A stretch of 41,064 bases of DNA from contig NZ_FNYT01000027.1 in NCBI RefSeq assembly GCF_900109135.1, positions 1-41,064 on the forward strand. The letters run 5' to 3'. The stretch's first letter is position 1, and the number at the start of each line of letters is the position of its first letter. Both the position numbers and the translations under genes were made by a program. The stretch is from Trichococcus ilyis (GTDB taxonomy: Bacteria > Bacillota > Bacilli > Lactobacillales > Aerococcaceae). Positions 6,848 to 16,348 of the stretch are shown in pieces. The notes under the pieces are model-generated. The model worked only from the letters and a program-made list of their open reading frames with translations. It searched no databases and was not told the DNA's origin.

Positions 6848-8791
6848 ATGCTTACGAAGCGGCAAAAAAAAATATTGGATCTAATGATCCACCAAAATGA
6901 TTTTCAAACGGTGGATTATTTTTCAAAGAAATTAGGTGTTTCAAAAAGGACAATACATTCCGAGATTAAGATAATCGAGGATTATGTAAAAAGTTCAGGT
7001 GAATACATCGAAAAGAGGAGGGGTGTCGGAATCGCCTTGAGAAAGGTGAATGAAGAAATTGACCCAATGGAAATGGATGAGGAGGCAGATGTGTATTCAA
7101 CCATTTCCAGAAGAATCGAAATCATGAAGTACTTGCTTTTTGATGAGAAGGTCAGCTTCAGCAGCCTTTCAAATCATTTCATGGTCAGTAAAACATCGAT
7201 CAAAAATGACTTAACGTTTGTGATGAAGGTCCTGAGTGAAGGAAACAACTGCAAGCTTCAGGGAGATATTAATGGAACAAGGTTAATTGGAGCGGAAGAG
7301 GATATCCAAAAGGCATTTCTTCAATTCAATCGATATGTTCTGAGCAACTCTGATTATTATATCGAAGATGAAATCACGAAAAAGATGAAGTTGCTGGAAG
7401 TGTATTACGGGGAACAACCAATCAGTGTCTGCTCCAACATTTTATATAACTACGTAAGAAACCACGCAAATGTTATTTCAGACTATTATGTTCAAAACGT
7501 TTTGAATATTTTTGTCATCTTGATGTATCGGATAAAAATGGGCCATCATATCAGCGTGACTACTGCAGTAAATCATTCGGGAGAGGATGCATTTTTTGAA
7601 GAGAGCGCAAATGAATTGTTGAATAAAGCGGCGTTGAGGCTTGATTTATCGTATACCCCTGAGGATGTGAAATATCTTTCCCATCATTTGATTTTGAATC
7701 GGTTCGAATCACTACCAGAGCAAAAAATTGACGTTTTGATAGTCGACAGCCTGCTGGATCGCGTTTCGGAATCATTGAACATCAATTTTTCCGGAGATGA
7801 AAAACTGGGCAGTCAACTAAGGAATCATATTCCACCGATGATTTATCGTTTGCGGGCGAAGAACAAAATTGAAAACCCATTCACTTCCCGTATCAAAACG
7901 GAATTTTCCCTTACCTTCAATGTGATTTGGGTGGTGTTGAGTGAATACGAAAAGGAACTTGGAATTACCTTTAATGAAGATGAAATCGCCTTTCTGACGA
8001 TTTATTTTCAAGCGGCTATCGAGAGAGCCAAGGCGAACCGCAGAATACTGGTTGTCTGTCAAATGGGAATCGCGACTTCGGAACTCTTGATCAACAGGAT
8101 TAAAAATGTTCTGCCATCACTGGATACATTAGAAGCTGCATCAGTAATGGAATTGGATGAGATTGATTTGCACTCCTTTGACTTGATTCTGTCCACTATC
8201 AATATCGACCTCCCAAACAAAAAAGTCATCTATGTCTCGCCCTTCTTGAATGATGAAGATTTATCAAAAATCGGAAGTGAGTTGTATAAACCCACCAAGC
8301 AAGTTGTAGAGAGACCTTTTTCGGGATTTGATAATTTAACAAAGTATATAGATGCAGAGTTCACTTATCTAAATACCAATTTCACTTCCAAAGAAGAGTT
8401 GATTGCAGGTATCGGGAAAAAATTGATTCAAGCCGAATACATCACACAGGAGTTCATAGAGAGTGTAAGTAATCGGGAGACAGCAGGCGGAACGGATTTG
8501 CCCACCGGGGTAGCTGTACCCCATGGAAATTCACATTATGTGAATAGAACAGTTGTTGCAGTCATCAAAAATGCCAAAAAGTTTAAGTGGAAAAATTATT
8601 ACGTAGATGTTGTCTTTATGATATGCATTTCAAAACAAGATACGAAGGAAACCCGGAATATTCTGGCGGATATATACAATATCATAGATGGCCCAGAGAG
8701 GCTCAAAGGTATCAGAAGAGCGTCTTCTACAGATGATTTATTAAAAGGATTTAGGAGTGAGGTATATGGAACAAATGCAGGAGAAGGGTAA
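6848..8791 (+). CDS. PRD-containing transcriptional activator with EIIB and EIIA domains (MtlR/LicR type)
   Basis: The 647-residue protein begins MLTKRQKKILDLMIHQNDF and has two N-terminal helix-turn-helix domains (about 1-60 and 75-140). Two PTS regulation domains follow (about 165-380, with histidines in YLSHHLI). Next is an EIIB-like domain (RRILVVCQMGIATSELL, about 397-480) and a C-terminal fructose/mannitol-type EIIA domain with the phosphoacceptor motif VAVPHGNSHY. This is the layout of DNA-binding activators such as MtlR, LicR and ManR, which switch on PTS operons when phosphorylated by HPr and dephosphorylated by their own permease. The ATG at 6848 is chosen because AAGGAAG lies 11 bases upstream, while a GTG at 6836 overlaps that site. 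It overlaps the EIIA gene by 26 bases and likely controls the operon through transketolase. Confidence 0.88.
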   Translation: MLTKRQKKILDLMIHQNDFQTVDYFSKKLGVSKRTIHSEIKIIEDYVKSSGEYIEKRRGVGIALRKVNEEIDPMEMDEEADVYSTISRRIEIMKYLLFDEKVSFSSLSNHFMVSKTSIKNDLTFVMKVLSEGNNCKLQGDINGTRLIGAEEDIQKAFLQFNRYVLSNSDYYIEDEITKKMKLLEVYYGEQPISVCSNILYNYVRNHANVISDYYVQNVLNIFVILMYRIKMGHHISVTTAVNHSGEDAFFEESANELLNKAALRLDLSYTPEDVKYLSHHLILNRFESLPEQKIDVLIVDSLLDRVSESLNINFSGDEKLGSQLRNHIPPMIYRLRAKNKIENPFTSRIKTEFSLTFNVIWVVLSEYEKELGITFNEDEIAFLTIYFQAAIERAKANRRILVVCQMGIATSELLINRIKNVLPSLDTLEAASVMELDEIDLHSFDLILSTINIDLPNKKVIYVSPFLNDEDLSKIGSELYKPTKQVVERPFSGFDNLTKYIDAEFTYLNTNFTSKEELIAGIGKKLIQAEYITQEFIESVSNRETAGGTDLPTGVAVPHGNSHYVNRTVVAVIKNAKKFKWKNYYVDVVFMICISKQDTKETRNILADIYNIIDGPERLKGIRRASSTDDLLKGFRSEVYGTNAGEG

Positions 8792-9239
8792 CAGTGTCAT
8801 TTCAAGAGAATTGATTTTTATCGATGAAGAATTTTCAACCAAAAATGAGGTCATTGCATTTATCGTCAAGCAAGCCGAAGCGACCGGATATGTGAGTGAA
8901 TTCAAGGATTTTTATGATTCAGTCCAAAGAAGGGAAGCAGAGGTTCCTACGGCAATAGGTTATCAGATTGCGATCCCTCATGGAAAGACCGGTTCGGTCA
9001 AAAACCCATTCATAGCCTTCCTTCGGACGAAGGATGAATTTCAATGGACCGCAGACAATGAGGAAATGGTTCGTTTAGTATTTTTGATTGGTGTGCCACA
9101 AGAGAGTCCAGGGAAACTGCATCTGAAATTCATTTCCCAGTTGAGCAAGAAATTACTGGATGATGAATTCAGAGAGAAGCTATTAAACCAAACTGATAAG
9201 GGTAAAATTTTTGAACAATTGAATTCAATAGAAATTTAG
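8766..9239 (+). CDS. PTS fructose-family EIIA component
   Basis: This 157-residue protein has the EIIA-Fru/Mtl pattern: EVPTAIGYQIAIPHGKTG, with the histidine that accepts phosphate from HPr, then the VRLVFLIGVP strand and LKFISQLSKKLLDDEFR helix. It hands phosphate to the EIIB encoded next. The start is the ATG at 8766, with AGGAGTGAGG just before it, inside the 3' end of the regulator gene. This overlap implies translational coupling. The EIIA domain of the regulator resembles it, so duplication of this module is likely. Confidence 0.9.
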   Translation: MEQMQEKGNSVISRELIFIDEEFSTKNEVIAFIVKQAEATGYVSEFKDFYDSVQRREAEVPTAIGYQIAIPHGKTGSVKNPFIAFLRTKDEFQWTADNEEMVRLVFLIGVPQESPGKLHLKFISQLSKKLLDDEFREKLLNQTDKGKIFEQLNSIEI

Positions 9240-9251
9240 GAGGAAAAGAAG

Positions 9252-9566
9252 ATGAAAGTAGTAGCTGTTACAGCATGTCCAACAGGAGTAGCACATACGT
9301 ATATGGCGCAAGAGGCAATCGAAAAAGAATGCAGAAAACGTGGTTATGAAGTCAAAGTAGAAACCCAAGGCAGCATGGGGATCGAAAACGAACTGGAACA
9401 AGAAGAGGTGGATGCAGCAGATGTAGTGATTCTGGCGGTAGCAATCAGCATTGAAGGAGAAGATCGTTTTGAGGAAAAAATGGATGCCGGAAAGGTGATT
9501 CAAATCGATCCAGGTGAAGTGATCAAACATCCTGCGGACCTACTGGATAAAGCTGAAAAATTATAA
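9252..9566 (+). CDS. PTS fructose-family EIIB component
   Basis: This 104-residue protein opens MKVVAVTACPTGVAHTYMAQEAIEKECRKRGYEVKVETQGS, the hallmark of fructose-type EIIB. The cysteine of CPTGVAHT carries the phosphate. It takes phosphate from EIIA and passes it to the sugar as EIIC brings it in. The length equals that of stand-alone family members. It starts 12 bases after the EIIA gene with an AGGAGG-like ribosome binding site, so it belongs to the same operon. Confidence 0.92.
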   Translation: MKVVAVTACPTGVAHTYMAQEAIEKECRKRGYEVKVETQGSMGIENELEQEEVDAADVVILAVAISIEGEDRFEEKMDAGKVIQIDPGEVIKHPADLLDKAEKL

Positions 9567-9603
9567 ACATTGTACTTATCAAAGAATGAGGAGATGACGG
9601 AAA

Positions 9604-10704
9604 GTGAAAAAGGAAAATAAGGTTTTCAAGGATTTACAAAAAGCATTTAATACGGGTGTTTCCTACATGTTGCCAGCAGTTGTAGTCGGGGGTATTTTTC
9701 TTGCCACTGCATTAGCTACGGGTACGGCAACTGACGCAGGGATGGAAGTCACTAATCCTTTCATGAAGAATCTCCTTGATTTAGGGATTGCTGGTTTCTC
9801 GATGATGATTCCCCTTTTGTCGGGTTATATCGCATACTCTATGGCCGGAAAACCCGGCATCGCACCCGGAATGATTTTAGGTTATGTTGCGAATAACCCT
9901 ATCGGGGAAAGTCAAGTGAAAACAGGATTCCTTGGAGCGATGATTGTGGGTATTGCTGTGGGATACGTAGTCAAATGGTGTAAAACATGGAAAGTGCCAG
10001 CAACAATTCGGACCATTATGCCGATATTAATAGTTCCCGTGTTTACAACGTTTGTAGTCGGGCTTGTCTACATCTATATCATTGCTGTGCCAATTGGAGC
10101 CGGAATGAATTGGTTGGTTAGCGTTCTTGGCGAAATGCAGGGCGGCAGCGCAATTGTTTTAGGCTTGATTATTGGTGCCATGACAGCGATTGATATGGGT
10201 GGCCCGATCAATAAAACGGCCACGGCCTTTACATTGGCTTTAATGGCAGAAGGTATTTATGCACCAAACGGGGCGCATCGGATTGCAGTAGCGATTCCGC
10301 CTTTGGCAATGGCCATCTCCACATTCATCGATCGCAAAAAATATACTTCCGAAGACAAAGACTTAGGTATTTCCGCCTTCTTCATGGGTTTGATCGGTAT
10401 TACGGAAGGTGCGATTCCATTTGCGGTCAAAGACATCAAACGGGTATTGCCTGCGATCATTATTGGTAGTGCTGTCGGTGGAGCGTTGGGTATGGCAAAC
10501 GGTGTTGAAGCGTTGGTTCCTCACGGAGGCCTGATTATTTTGCCGGTCGTAAACGGCAAACTATGGTATTTCTTGGCAATGATGATCGGTACATTGGTAT
10601 CAGTAGCTATTCTGCACTTTACTAAGCCGAATCTGGTTGAAGAAACACAAGGAAAGAATAATGAGTTCAAAACGAATTCTGAAGATACAGAGATCGTTAA
10701 ATAA
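9604..10704 (+). CDS. PTS fructose-family EIIC permease
   Basis: The 366-residue membrane protein has the family features: FNTGVSYMLPAVVVGGIFLATAL near the start, GKPGIAPGMILGYVANN, AMTAIDMGGPINKTATAF and the GITEGAIPFAVKD loop that forms the sugar site. It translocates the sugar while EIIB phosphorylates it. About nine to ten membrane segments are visible. The GTG at 9604 is the start, following GAGGAGATGACGG. Which ketose or hexose it carries is unknown; the neighbouring GatZ and transketolase genes suggest a ketose whose phosphate must be epimerised. Confidence 0.9.
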   Translation: MKKENKVFKDLQKAFNTGVSYMLPAVVVGGIFLATALATGTATDAGMEVTNPFMKNLLDLGIAGFSMMIPLLSGYIAYSMAGKPGIAPGMILGYVANNPIGESQVKTGFLGAMIVGIAVGYVVKWCKTWKVPATIRTIMPILIVPVFTTFVVGLVYIYIIAVPIGAGMNWLVSVLGEMQGGSAIVLGLIIGAMTAIDMGGPINKTATAFTLALMAEGIYAPNGAHRIAVAIPPLAMAISTFIDRKKYTSEDKDLGISAFFMGLIGITEGAIPFAVKDIKRVLPAIIIGSAVGGALGMANGVEALVPHGGLIILPVVNGKLWYFLAMMIGTLVSVAILHFTKPNLVEETQGKNNEFKTNSEDTEIVK

Positions 10705-10732
10705 TAAAAAACAATACCAGGGGGAAAAGATA

Positions 10733-12004
10733 ATGACAAAATTACCTATCAAAAGCGTTGTAGAAGGACTATTAGAATTACAAAAGACCGGTGAAAGTGC
10801 CACTATATTGGGAATTGGACCGATGTCAAAAAATTGTGTGCAAGCTACATTAGAATTATCAAAAGAAGATGACTATCCGGTAATGTTTATTGCCAGCCGC
10901 AACCAAGTGGATGCGGATGAGCTGGGCGGCGGCTATGTGAATGGCTGGAATCAATTTACATTTGCTGCAGCTGTCGAAGAAGTAGCGAAGGCAATCGATT
11001 ATGATAACTTATACTATTTGTGCCGTGACCATGGTGGACCTTGGCAGCGTGACCAAGAGCGAAACGACCACATCCCTACAGATGAAGCGATGGTATTGGG
11101 GAAAAAATCTTATGTCGCGGATATAGAAGCAGGGTTCGACCTATTGATGATCGATCCGACCAAAGATCCATTTGAAGTAGGCAAGGTGATTCCATTGGAT
11201 ACTGTTTTGGAAAGAACGGTAGATTTGATCGAATTCTGTGAAAAGGAACGTAAGGCAAGAAACCTTCCGGAAATCGGATATGAAGTCGGTACGGAAGAGA
11301 CGAATGGCGGTTTGACGTCTACGGAAACCTATGAAACGTTTATTCTACGCTTGAAAGACGAATTGGAAAAACGTGGGTTGCCGATGCCAACGTTCATCGT
11401 GGGACAGACAGGTACATTGATCCGGAAAGGGCAACAAGTCGGGACGTTCAATTTCAAGAATGCTTATGATTTGGCACAGATGGCTAAGAAATACGGTGTG
11501 GGATTGAAAGAACATAATGGCGACTATTTGGATGATGTAACTTTATTGGAGCACATCCCTTCCCAAATCACAGCCACAAACATTGCCCCTCAATACGGAA
11601 CGGAAGAAACACGTGCTTATATGAACCTGGCTGAAGTGGAAGCGAAATTGGTGGAATATGGTCTGGTCACGGATCAATCGAATACGCGCAACATCATCCT
11701 GCTCAATGCCATCAAGAGCGGACGCTGGAAGAAATGGATGGTTGGGGAGCAAAAGAATTTGACTGCTGATCAAATCATGGCAGATGCTGAGTTGACCGAG
11801 GAAATCCTGGATGTGGCCGGACACTATACATTCAATGATGACGAAGTAAAAGTTGAAATCGAAAAAATGTACAAGAATTTAGCTGAACATAATATCGATG
11901 GACAACGTTACGTCATCGACCATATCAAGAGACCGATTCGAGACTATGCTGAATGCTATAACTTGAAGGGTGCTACTTCGAGAATCAAAAAAGTAGCTGA
12001 GTAG
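10733..12004 (+). CDS. GatZ/KbaZ family protein (tagatose-bisphosphate aldolase non-catalytic subunit or sugar-phosphate epimerase)
   Basis: This 423-residue TIM-barrel protein matches the GatZ/KbaZ family: ATILGIGPMSKNCVQATLELS, FIASRNQVDADELGGGYVNGW, LCRDHGGPWQRD, and EVGTEETNGGL. In E. coli GatZ/KbaZ stabilise the aldolases GatY/KbaY. Some members have been reported to epimerise fructose 6-phosphate and tagatose 6-phosphate at C4. No GatY/KbaY-type aldolase or phosphofructokinase is in this operon, so an enzymatic role as an epimerase fits better than a chaperone role; that is inference. The ATG at 10733 (after CAGGGGGAAAAG) is chosen over an upstream frame inside eiiC. A terminator-like hairpin follows before the transketolase gene. 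Confidence 0.85.
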   Translation: MTKLPIKSVVEGLLELQKTGESATILGIGPMSKNCVQATLELSKEDDYPVMFIASRNQVDADELGGGYVNGWNQFTFAAAVEEVAKAIDYDNLYYLCRDHGGPWQRDQERNDHIPTDEAMVLGKKSYVADIEAGFDLLMIDPTKDPFEVGKVIPLDTVLERTVDLIEFCEKERKARNLPEIGYEVGTEETNGGLTSTETYETFILRLKDELEKRGLPMPTFIVGQTGTLIRKGQQVGTFNFKNAYDLAQMAKKYGVGLKEHNGDYLDDVTLLEHIPSQITATNIAPQYGTEETRAYMNLAEVEAKLVEYGLVTDQSNTRNIILLNAIKSGRWKKWMVGEQKNLTADQIMADAELTEEILDVAGHYTFNDDEVKVEIEKMYKNLAEHNIDGQRYVIDHIKRPIRDYAECYNLKGATSRIKKVAE

Positions 12005-12046
12005 AGCCGTTTGTATCAGCTCAATAATTAATAATAGAAAATGAAT

Positions 12047-12097
12047 AGAGTATCTGAACGAGTGACACTACTAAGCACTCATTGGATACTCTTTTTT
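12047..12097 (+). terminator. Terminator or attenuator between the GatZ-type gene and transketolase
   Basis: AGAGTATC (12047-12054) pairs with GATACTCT (12085-12092), and inside it GAGTG (12060-12064) pairs with CACTC (12076-12080). Six Ts follow at once (12092-12097). It lies just 20 bases before the transketolase start, so it either lowers transketolase expression relative to the PTS genes or is subject to antitermination. Confidence 0.75.
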
Positions 12098-12116
12098 AAA
12101 AAGGATGAGTGAAAAA

Positions 12117-14114
12117 ATGTTTGAAAAAGTAGACGTGAAAGCGATAAACACAATCCGTACCTTGAGTATAGATGCAGTTGAAGCCGCAAATTCAGGGCAT
12201 CCTGGCTTACCGATGGGAGCCGCTCCGATGGCTTATGTGCTCTGGTCAAAATTCCTGAAGATCAATCCGCTCACTTCAAGAGAATGGACAGACCGGGATC
12301 GTTTTGTTCTTTCAGCCGGACATGGATCTGCAATGTTGTACAGTTTGCTGCATTTGTCAGGGTATAAAGTCTCACTTGATGACTTGAAACAATTCCGTCA
12401 ATGGGGTTCAAAGACACCAGGACATCCGGAAGTCCATCATACGGATGGTGTAGAGGCGACCACCGGACCATTGGGCCAAGGGATCGCGATGGCGGTCGGT
12501 ATGGCGATGGCGGAAGCACATCTGGCGGCTACTTACAACAAAGAGGATTTTCCGATAGTCGACCACTACACATACGGCTTGTGTGGCGATGGTGATTTGA
12601 TGGAAGGCATCTCCCATGAGGCGTGCTCGTTAGCAGGACACCTTAAACTGGGTAAACTGATCGTATTGTATGATTCGAATGATATCTCGCTCGATGGGCC
12701 AACGGATAAATCCTTCACGGAAGACGTTGGAAAAAGATTCGAAGCTTATGGTTGGCAACATATCTTAGTGAAAGACGGCAATGATTTGGATGCGATCTAT
12801 GCGGCTATCGAGACTGCCAAGGCCGAAAAGGATAAGCCGGCATTGATTGAGGTGAAGACGGTCATCGGGTATGGATCGGCCAGCCAAGGAACTTCCAAAG
12901 TGCACGGTTCTCCCTTAGGGAAAGTGGATGCCGAAAATGTTAAGACTTTTTATGGGTTTGATAAGGACAAGAAATTTGATGTATCCGAAGAAGTATATGC
13001 GCATTTCCGGAATGAGTTAGTCGTCAGAGGGGAAAAAGCCCAGCAAGAATGGGAAGAATTGTTTGCTGGCTATAAAGCGGCCTATCCCGAACTGGCTGAG
13101 CAGTATGTAATAGCCCATTCAGGGGAGCTCCCGGAGGACTGGGATAAGAATCTGCCGACTTATGAAGTGGGTGCGAGTGCCGCCAGCAGGGTCACCAGCA
13201 AGGAAACCATCCAGGAGTTGGCTAAGGCGATACCGTTCTTATGGGGCGGGTCCGCAGATCTGTCTTCTTCGAACAACACGATGGTAGCCGGTGTATCCGA
13301 TTTCGAGCCATCAGACTTCTCCGGCCGCAATATCTGGTTCGGTGTGCGCGAATTTGCTATGGCCGCTGCCATGAACGGCATCCAACTGCATGGTGGGACA
13401 AAAGTTTACGGCGGAACATTCTTTGTATTCCTAGACTATCTGAAAGCGGCAGTGCGTTTGAGTGCCATCCAGAAAGTGCCGGTAACCTACGTGTTGACCC
13501 ACGATTCAGTGGCTGTAGGGGAAGACGGACCTACCCATGAGCCGATTGAACAACTGGCGAGCTTGCGTTGCATGCCAAACGTACATGTCATCAGACCCGC
13601 CGATGGCAATGAGACAGTCGCAGCATGGAAAGTCGCGATGCAGTCCAAGGAGACGCCTACCGTCTTGGTGCTGAGTCGACAAAACTTACCAGTTATTCCT
13701 CATACTAAGGAACTGGCTGAGGATGGTGTGGCAAAAGGCGGTTACGTGTTATCCAAACAGCAGGGCGATAAACCTGACGGCATCCTGATCGCAACCGGAT
13801 CGGAAGTCCACCTTGCGATCCAAGCGCAGAGCAGCCTGTGGGCACAAGGCAAGGATGTCTCCGTCGTTTCGCTGCCTAGTTTCGATCTGTTCGAACGCCA
13901 ATCAGCGGAATACAAAGAATCCGTGTTGCCGAAAGACGTGAAGAAGCGCGTATCGGTGGAAATGGGTGCTAGCTTCGGATGGGAACGTTACACCGGAGAT
14001 CAGGGTGACAGTATCTCGATTGATACCTTCGGAGCCAGTGCACCCGGTGAGACGGTCATCCGCGAATATGGGTTTACGGTAGAACGAGTCGTTTCTGTTT
14101 TTAATGCGTTATAG
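12117..14114 (+). CDS. tkt: Transketolase, full length
   Basis: The 665-residue thiamine-diphosphate enzyme moves two-carbon units between sugar phosphates in the non-oxidative pentose phosphate pathway. Visible are [18 protein letters not shown] (substrate/TPP), [15 protein letters not shown]...[14 protein letters not shown] (the GDG-N Mg-TPP motif), the pyrimidine-binding domain ([45 protein letters not shown]) and the C-terminal domain with [11 protein letters not shown]. The ATG at 12117 is preferred to 12105, because the AAAAAGG sequence is too close to the latter and family proteins begin MF(D/E)K. Being last in the PTS-GatZ operon, this copy probably serves the imported sugar's breakdown. 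A truncated relative lies 0.9 kb downstream. Confidence 0.93.
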   Translation: MFEKVDVKAINTIRTLSIDAVEAANSGHPGLPMGAAPMAYVLWSKFLKINPLTSREWTDRDRFVLSAGHGSAMLYSLLHLSGYKVSLDDLKQFRQWGSKTPGHPEVHHTDGVEATTGPLGQGIAMAVGMAMAEAHLAATYNKEDFPIVDHYTYGLCGDGDLMEGISHEACSLAGHLKLGKLIVLYDSNDISLDGPTDKSFTEDVGKRFEAYGWQHILVKDGNDLDAIYAAIETAKAEKDKPALIEVKTVIGYGSASQGTSKVHGSPLGKVDAENVKTFYGFDKDKKFDVSEEVYAHFRNELVVRGEKAQQEWEELFAGYKAAYPELAEQYVIAHSGELPEDWDKNLPTYEVGASAASRVTSKETIQELAKAIPFLWGGSADLSSSNNTMVAGVSDFEPSDFSGRNIWFGVREFAMAAAMNGIQLHGGTKVYGGTFFVFLDYLKAAVRLSAIQKVPVTYVLTHDSVAVGEDGPTHEPIEQLASLRCMPNVHVIRPADGNETVAAWKVAMQSKETPTVLVLSRQNLPVIPHTKELAEDGVAKGGYVLSKQQGDKPDGILIATGSEVHLAIQAQSSLWAQGKDVSVVSLPSFDLFERQSAEYKESVLPKDVKKRVSVEMGASFGWERYTGDQGDSISIDTFGASAPGETVIREYGFTVERVVSVFNAL

Positions 14115-14122
14115 AAAAGAGA

Positions 14123-14157
14123 AGGGGATAAGACTCATTGGAGTTTTGTCCCTTTTT
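14123..14157 (+). terminator. Terminator after transketolase
   Basis: An imperfect stem of about 14 bp (AGGGGATAAGACTC at 14123-14136 with GAGTTTTGTCCCTT at 14141-14154), a 4-nt loop and a T-run. It closes the sugar operon. Confidence 0.8.
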
Positions 14158-14205
14158 GTACTAATGTAAAGATAAATGAATTACACATTACGGAGGAGGA
14201 TAAGT

Positions 14206-14925
14206 ATGGTGACAACTTTCATATTTGATGTTGATGATACATTGTACGATCAACTGGAACCCTTCAATAGGGCGTTCAAAAAACATTTCCTGCGCTTCAA
14301 GGATGAAGTGGACATAGAAAATTTGTATAAACTGAGCAGAAAATACAGCGACGAAGCGTTCGAATCAACCGGCTACGAAATCAAGAAGCTGAGAAAAATG
14401 CACATCTACCGCATCTCGAAGGCTTTCGAGGAACTAGGCATCCGGATAACCGAAGAGGAGGCGTTGTCTTTCCAACTGGACTACGAAACGTTCCAAAATG
14501 AAATCAAGCTGATCGATGAATTCCCTCAAATCTTTGAACTGCTGCTCCAGAGGGGCGCCAAACTCGGGATCATCACGAATGGCGCGGATGCTAACCAAAT
14601 GAGAAAAATCAAGCAACTGGGCCTCGGAAAGTGGATCGCTCCCGAAAATATGTTGGTATCGGAAATTGCCGGAGTTTCCAAACCCAACAAAGAAATTTTC
14701 GAAGCGCTAGAGGAAAAGATGGGATTTTCAAAACACGATGTGTACTACATCGGCGATAACTTCAACAACGATATTGTCGGCGCAGCCGCGGCAGGGTGGA
14801 AAACAATTTGGGTAAATTTCCGGAAGCACGCAGCAAGGGATCCGAAAATAACAGCAACGTATGTGGTGGAGCAACCAATGGACTTGTTGAAATTATTGGA
14901 TCATTTAACAAAGATAAACTTGTAG
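14206..14925 (+). CDS. HAD-superfamily hydrolase
   Basis: This 239-residue protein has all four HAD motifs: FDVDDTLYD (nucleophile and acid aspartates, about residues 6-14), LGIITNGA (motif II threonine), VSKPNKEIF (motif III lysine) and YYIGDNFNND (motif IV). A helical cap sits between motifs I and II, as in class C1 phosphatases like YjjG/YfnB. It probably dephosphorylates a small sugar- or nucleotide-phosphate. The ATG at 14206 follows a clear GGAGGAGG (14192-14199). It stands after the transketolase terminator and so may be transcribed apart from the sugar operon, though a sugar-phosphate substrate would fit the setting. Confidence 0.88.
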   Translation: MVTTFIFDVDDTLYDQLEPFNRAFKKHFLRFKDEVDIENLYKLSRKYSDEAFESTGYEIKKLRKMHIYRISKAFEELGIRITEEEALSFQLDYETFQNEIKLIDEFPQIFELLLQRGAKLGIITNGADANQMRKIKQLGLGKWIAPENMLVSEIAGVSKPNKEIFEALEEKMGFSKHDVYYIGDNFNNDIVGAAAAGWKTIWVNFRKHAARDPKITATYVVEQPMDLLKLLDHLTKINL

Positions 14926-15015
14926 GGCATTGATGTTCTATATTCACATCGGAATTATGCAACGACTGTTCTAGATTTTTATTTTTTTGTAATAATCAGG
15001 GTAAAGAATCATTAA

Positions 15016-15978
15016 CTATCGCACTATGAACTGGGCTCCAACCAGGCAAGCCGCATTTCCAGCAAAGAAATGATCCAGGCTATCTCGAAAACGGTTCCCG
15101 CTTTCTGGGGCGGTTCGGCCGACCTTTCGTCCTCCAACAACACGATGGTCGCTGCCGAGAAAGACTTCGAACCCGGCCAATACGAAGGCCGCAACATCTG
15201 GTTCGGGGTGCGCGAATTCGCCATGGCTTGCGCCATGAACGGCATCCAGCTGCACGGCGGCAGCAAAGTCTACGGCGGCACGTTCTTCGTCTTCACGGAC
15301 TACCTGCGCCCGGCAGTCCGGCTCGCGGGCATCCAAAAAGCGCCCGTGACCTATGTCTTGACCCATGATTCGGTGGCTGTCGGGGAAGACGGCCCGACGC
15401 ACGAACCGATCGAACAACTCGCCAGCGTGCGCTGCATCCCGAACGTGCAGGTGATCCGTCCGGCCGACGGCAACGAAACGGCGGCAGCCTGGAAACTGGC
15501 GCTGGAAACGACGGACAAACCGACGATCCTGGTCCTGAGCCGGCAAAACCTGCCGGTGCTGGAAGGGACCACCACAGATGTCTTCGAAAAAGTTGCCAAG
15601 GGCGGCTATATCGTTTCCGATTCCGAAAAGGCTGTCCCGGAAGGCATCCTGATCGCGACCGGTTCGGAAGTTTCGCTGGCGGTCCAGGCCCAAAAAGCCC
15701 TGCAAGCGCAGGGCCAGGATGTCCGCGTCGTCTCCCTCCCGTCATTCGATTTGTTTGAACAGCAATCCGCTGCCTACAAAGAAGCAATCCTGCCGCAAGC
15801 CGTGACTAAACGCGTGGCGGTCGAAGCCGGCGCCACATTCGGCTGGGAACGTTATGTCGGCTCTGCAGGAAAAATCATCGGCATCGACCACTTCGGCGCT
15901 TCCGCGCCGGGGGACAGAATCCTGAAAGAGTTTGGGTTCACGGTTGGAAATGTCGTAAACATGTATAGTAGTTTGTAA
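15016..15978 (+). pseudogene. 5'-truncated transketolase (C-terminal half only)
   Basis: From about 15019 the frame reads SHYELGSNQASRISSKEMIQA and then aligns to the C-terminal half of the full transketolase upstream, from about its residue 350 to the end ([38 protein letters not shown]). The N-terminal TPP-binding half is missing. An in-frame stop lies at 15013-15015, the first ATG (15070) falls inside a conserved stretch, and no ribosome binding site precedes it, so it looks like a broken gene rather than the C-subunit of a split transketolase. Its codon use is more GC-rich than the neighbouring copy and resembles the EET and backbone genes. I infer it is the remains of the resident gene and the full copy came with the PTS module. 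Confidence 0.75.
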
Positions 15979-16036
15979 AAAAATCAGTTCGGCCTCTCCA
16001 AAAAGCGATTTTGAAGGGGCAGGACTGATTTTTTTT
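15977..16036. terminator. Bidirectional terminator
   Basis: AAAAAATCAGT (about 15978-15988) pairs with ACTGATTTTTT (from 16024), with further pairing inside and a run of eight Ts; the A-run at the other side gives a U-run on the minus strand too. It ends the transketolase remnant and could also end a minus-strand gene from the right. Confidence 0.75.
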
Positions 16037-16058
16037 GAGATTGATTGGCCGACAAGGT

Positions 16059-16277
16059 TTACTGACGGTTATATTGAAAAGATGAAAGCTTGGTTGGAAT
16101 ATTGAGTTTATGTATATATTCATGAATACAATTTTTCGCGCCGTTAATACAAAAAAATGAATAGCAATCATTTTTCATAACATCGATAATATCCGCCAAC
16201 TTAACTGCCTGACATATTTTGAAGGATTCCAATTGATTCGGAGTGTCTGGCATAAGGATGATGTTGATGCGTTTCAA
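16059..16277 (-). CDS. Small unrecognised protein, doubtful
   Basis: This is an open frame of 72 residues (RINIILMPDTPNQLESFKICQAV... INGAKNCIHEYIHKLNIPTKL). The composition looks protein-like and the strand/helix rhythm faintly recalls HPr-like domains (INGAK in place of VDAKS), but the match is too weak to name. It begins with TTG without a ribosome binding site. In its favour, a bidirectional terminator lies right behind its stop. It could be a remnant or chance. Confidence 0.25.
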   Translation of the reverse strand: MKRINIILMPDTPNQLESFKICQAVKLADIIDVMKNDCYSFFCINGAKNCIHEYIHKLNIPTKLSSFQYNRQ

Positions 16278-16348
16278 CTGTTATGTAAATATTTTTATAC
16301 GGGAATAAAAAAGTGCGGGAAAGTGTGAACGAAAAAATAAACTAATGT

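Noticed and set aside
15070-15978. Functional C-terminal subunit of a split transketolase
   Set aside because: No start signals and no matching N-terminal subunit gene; similarity begins abruptly after an in-frame stop. Kept only as an alternative.
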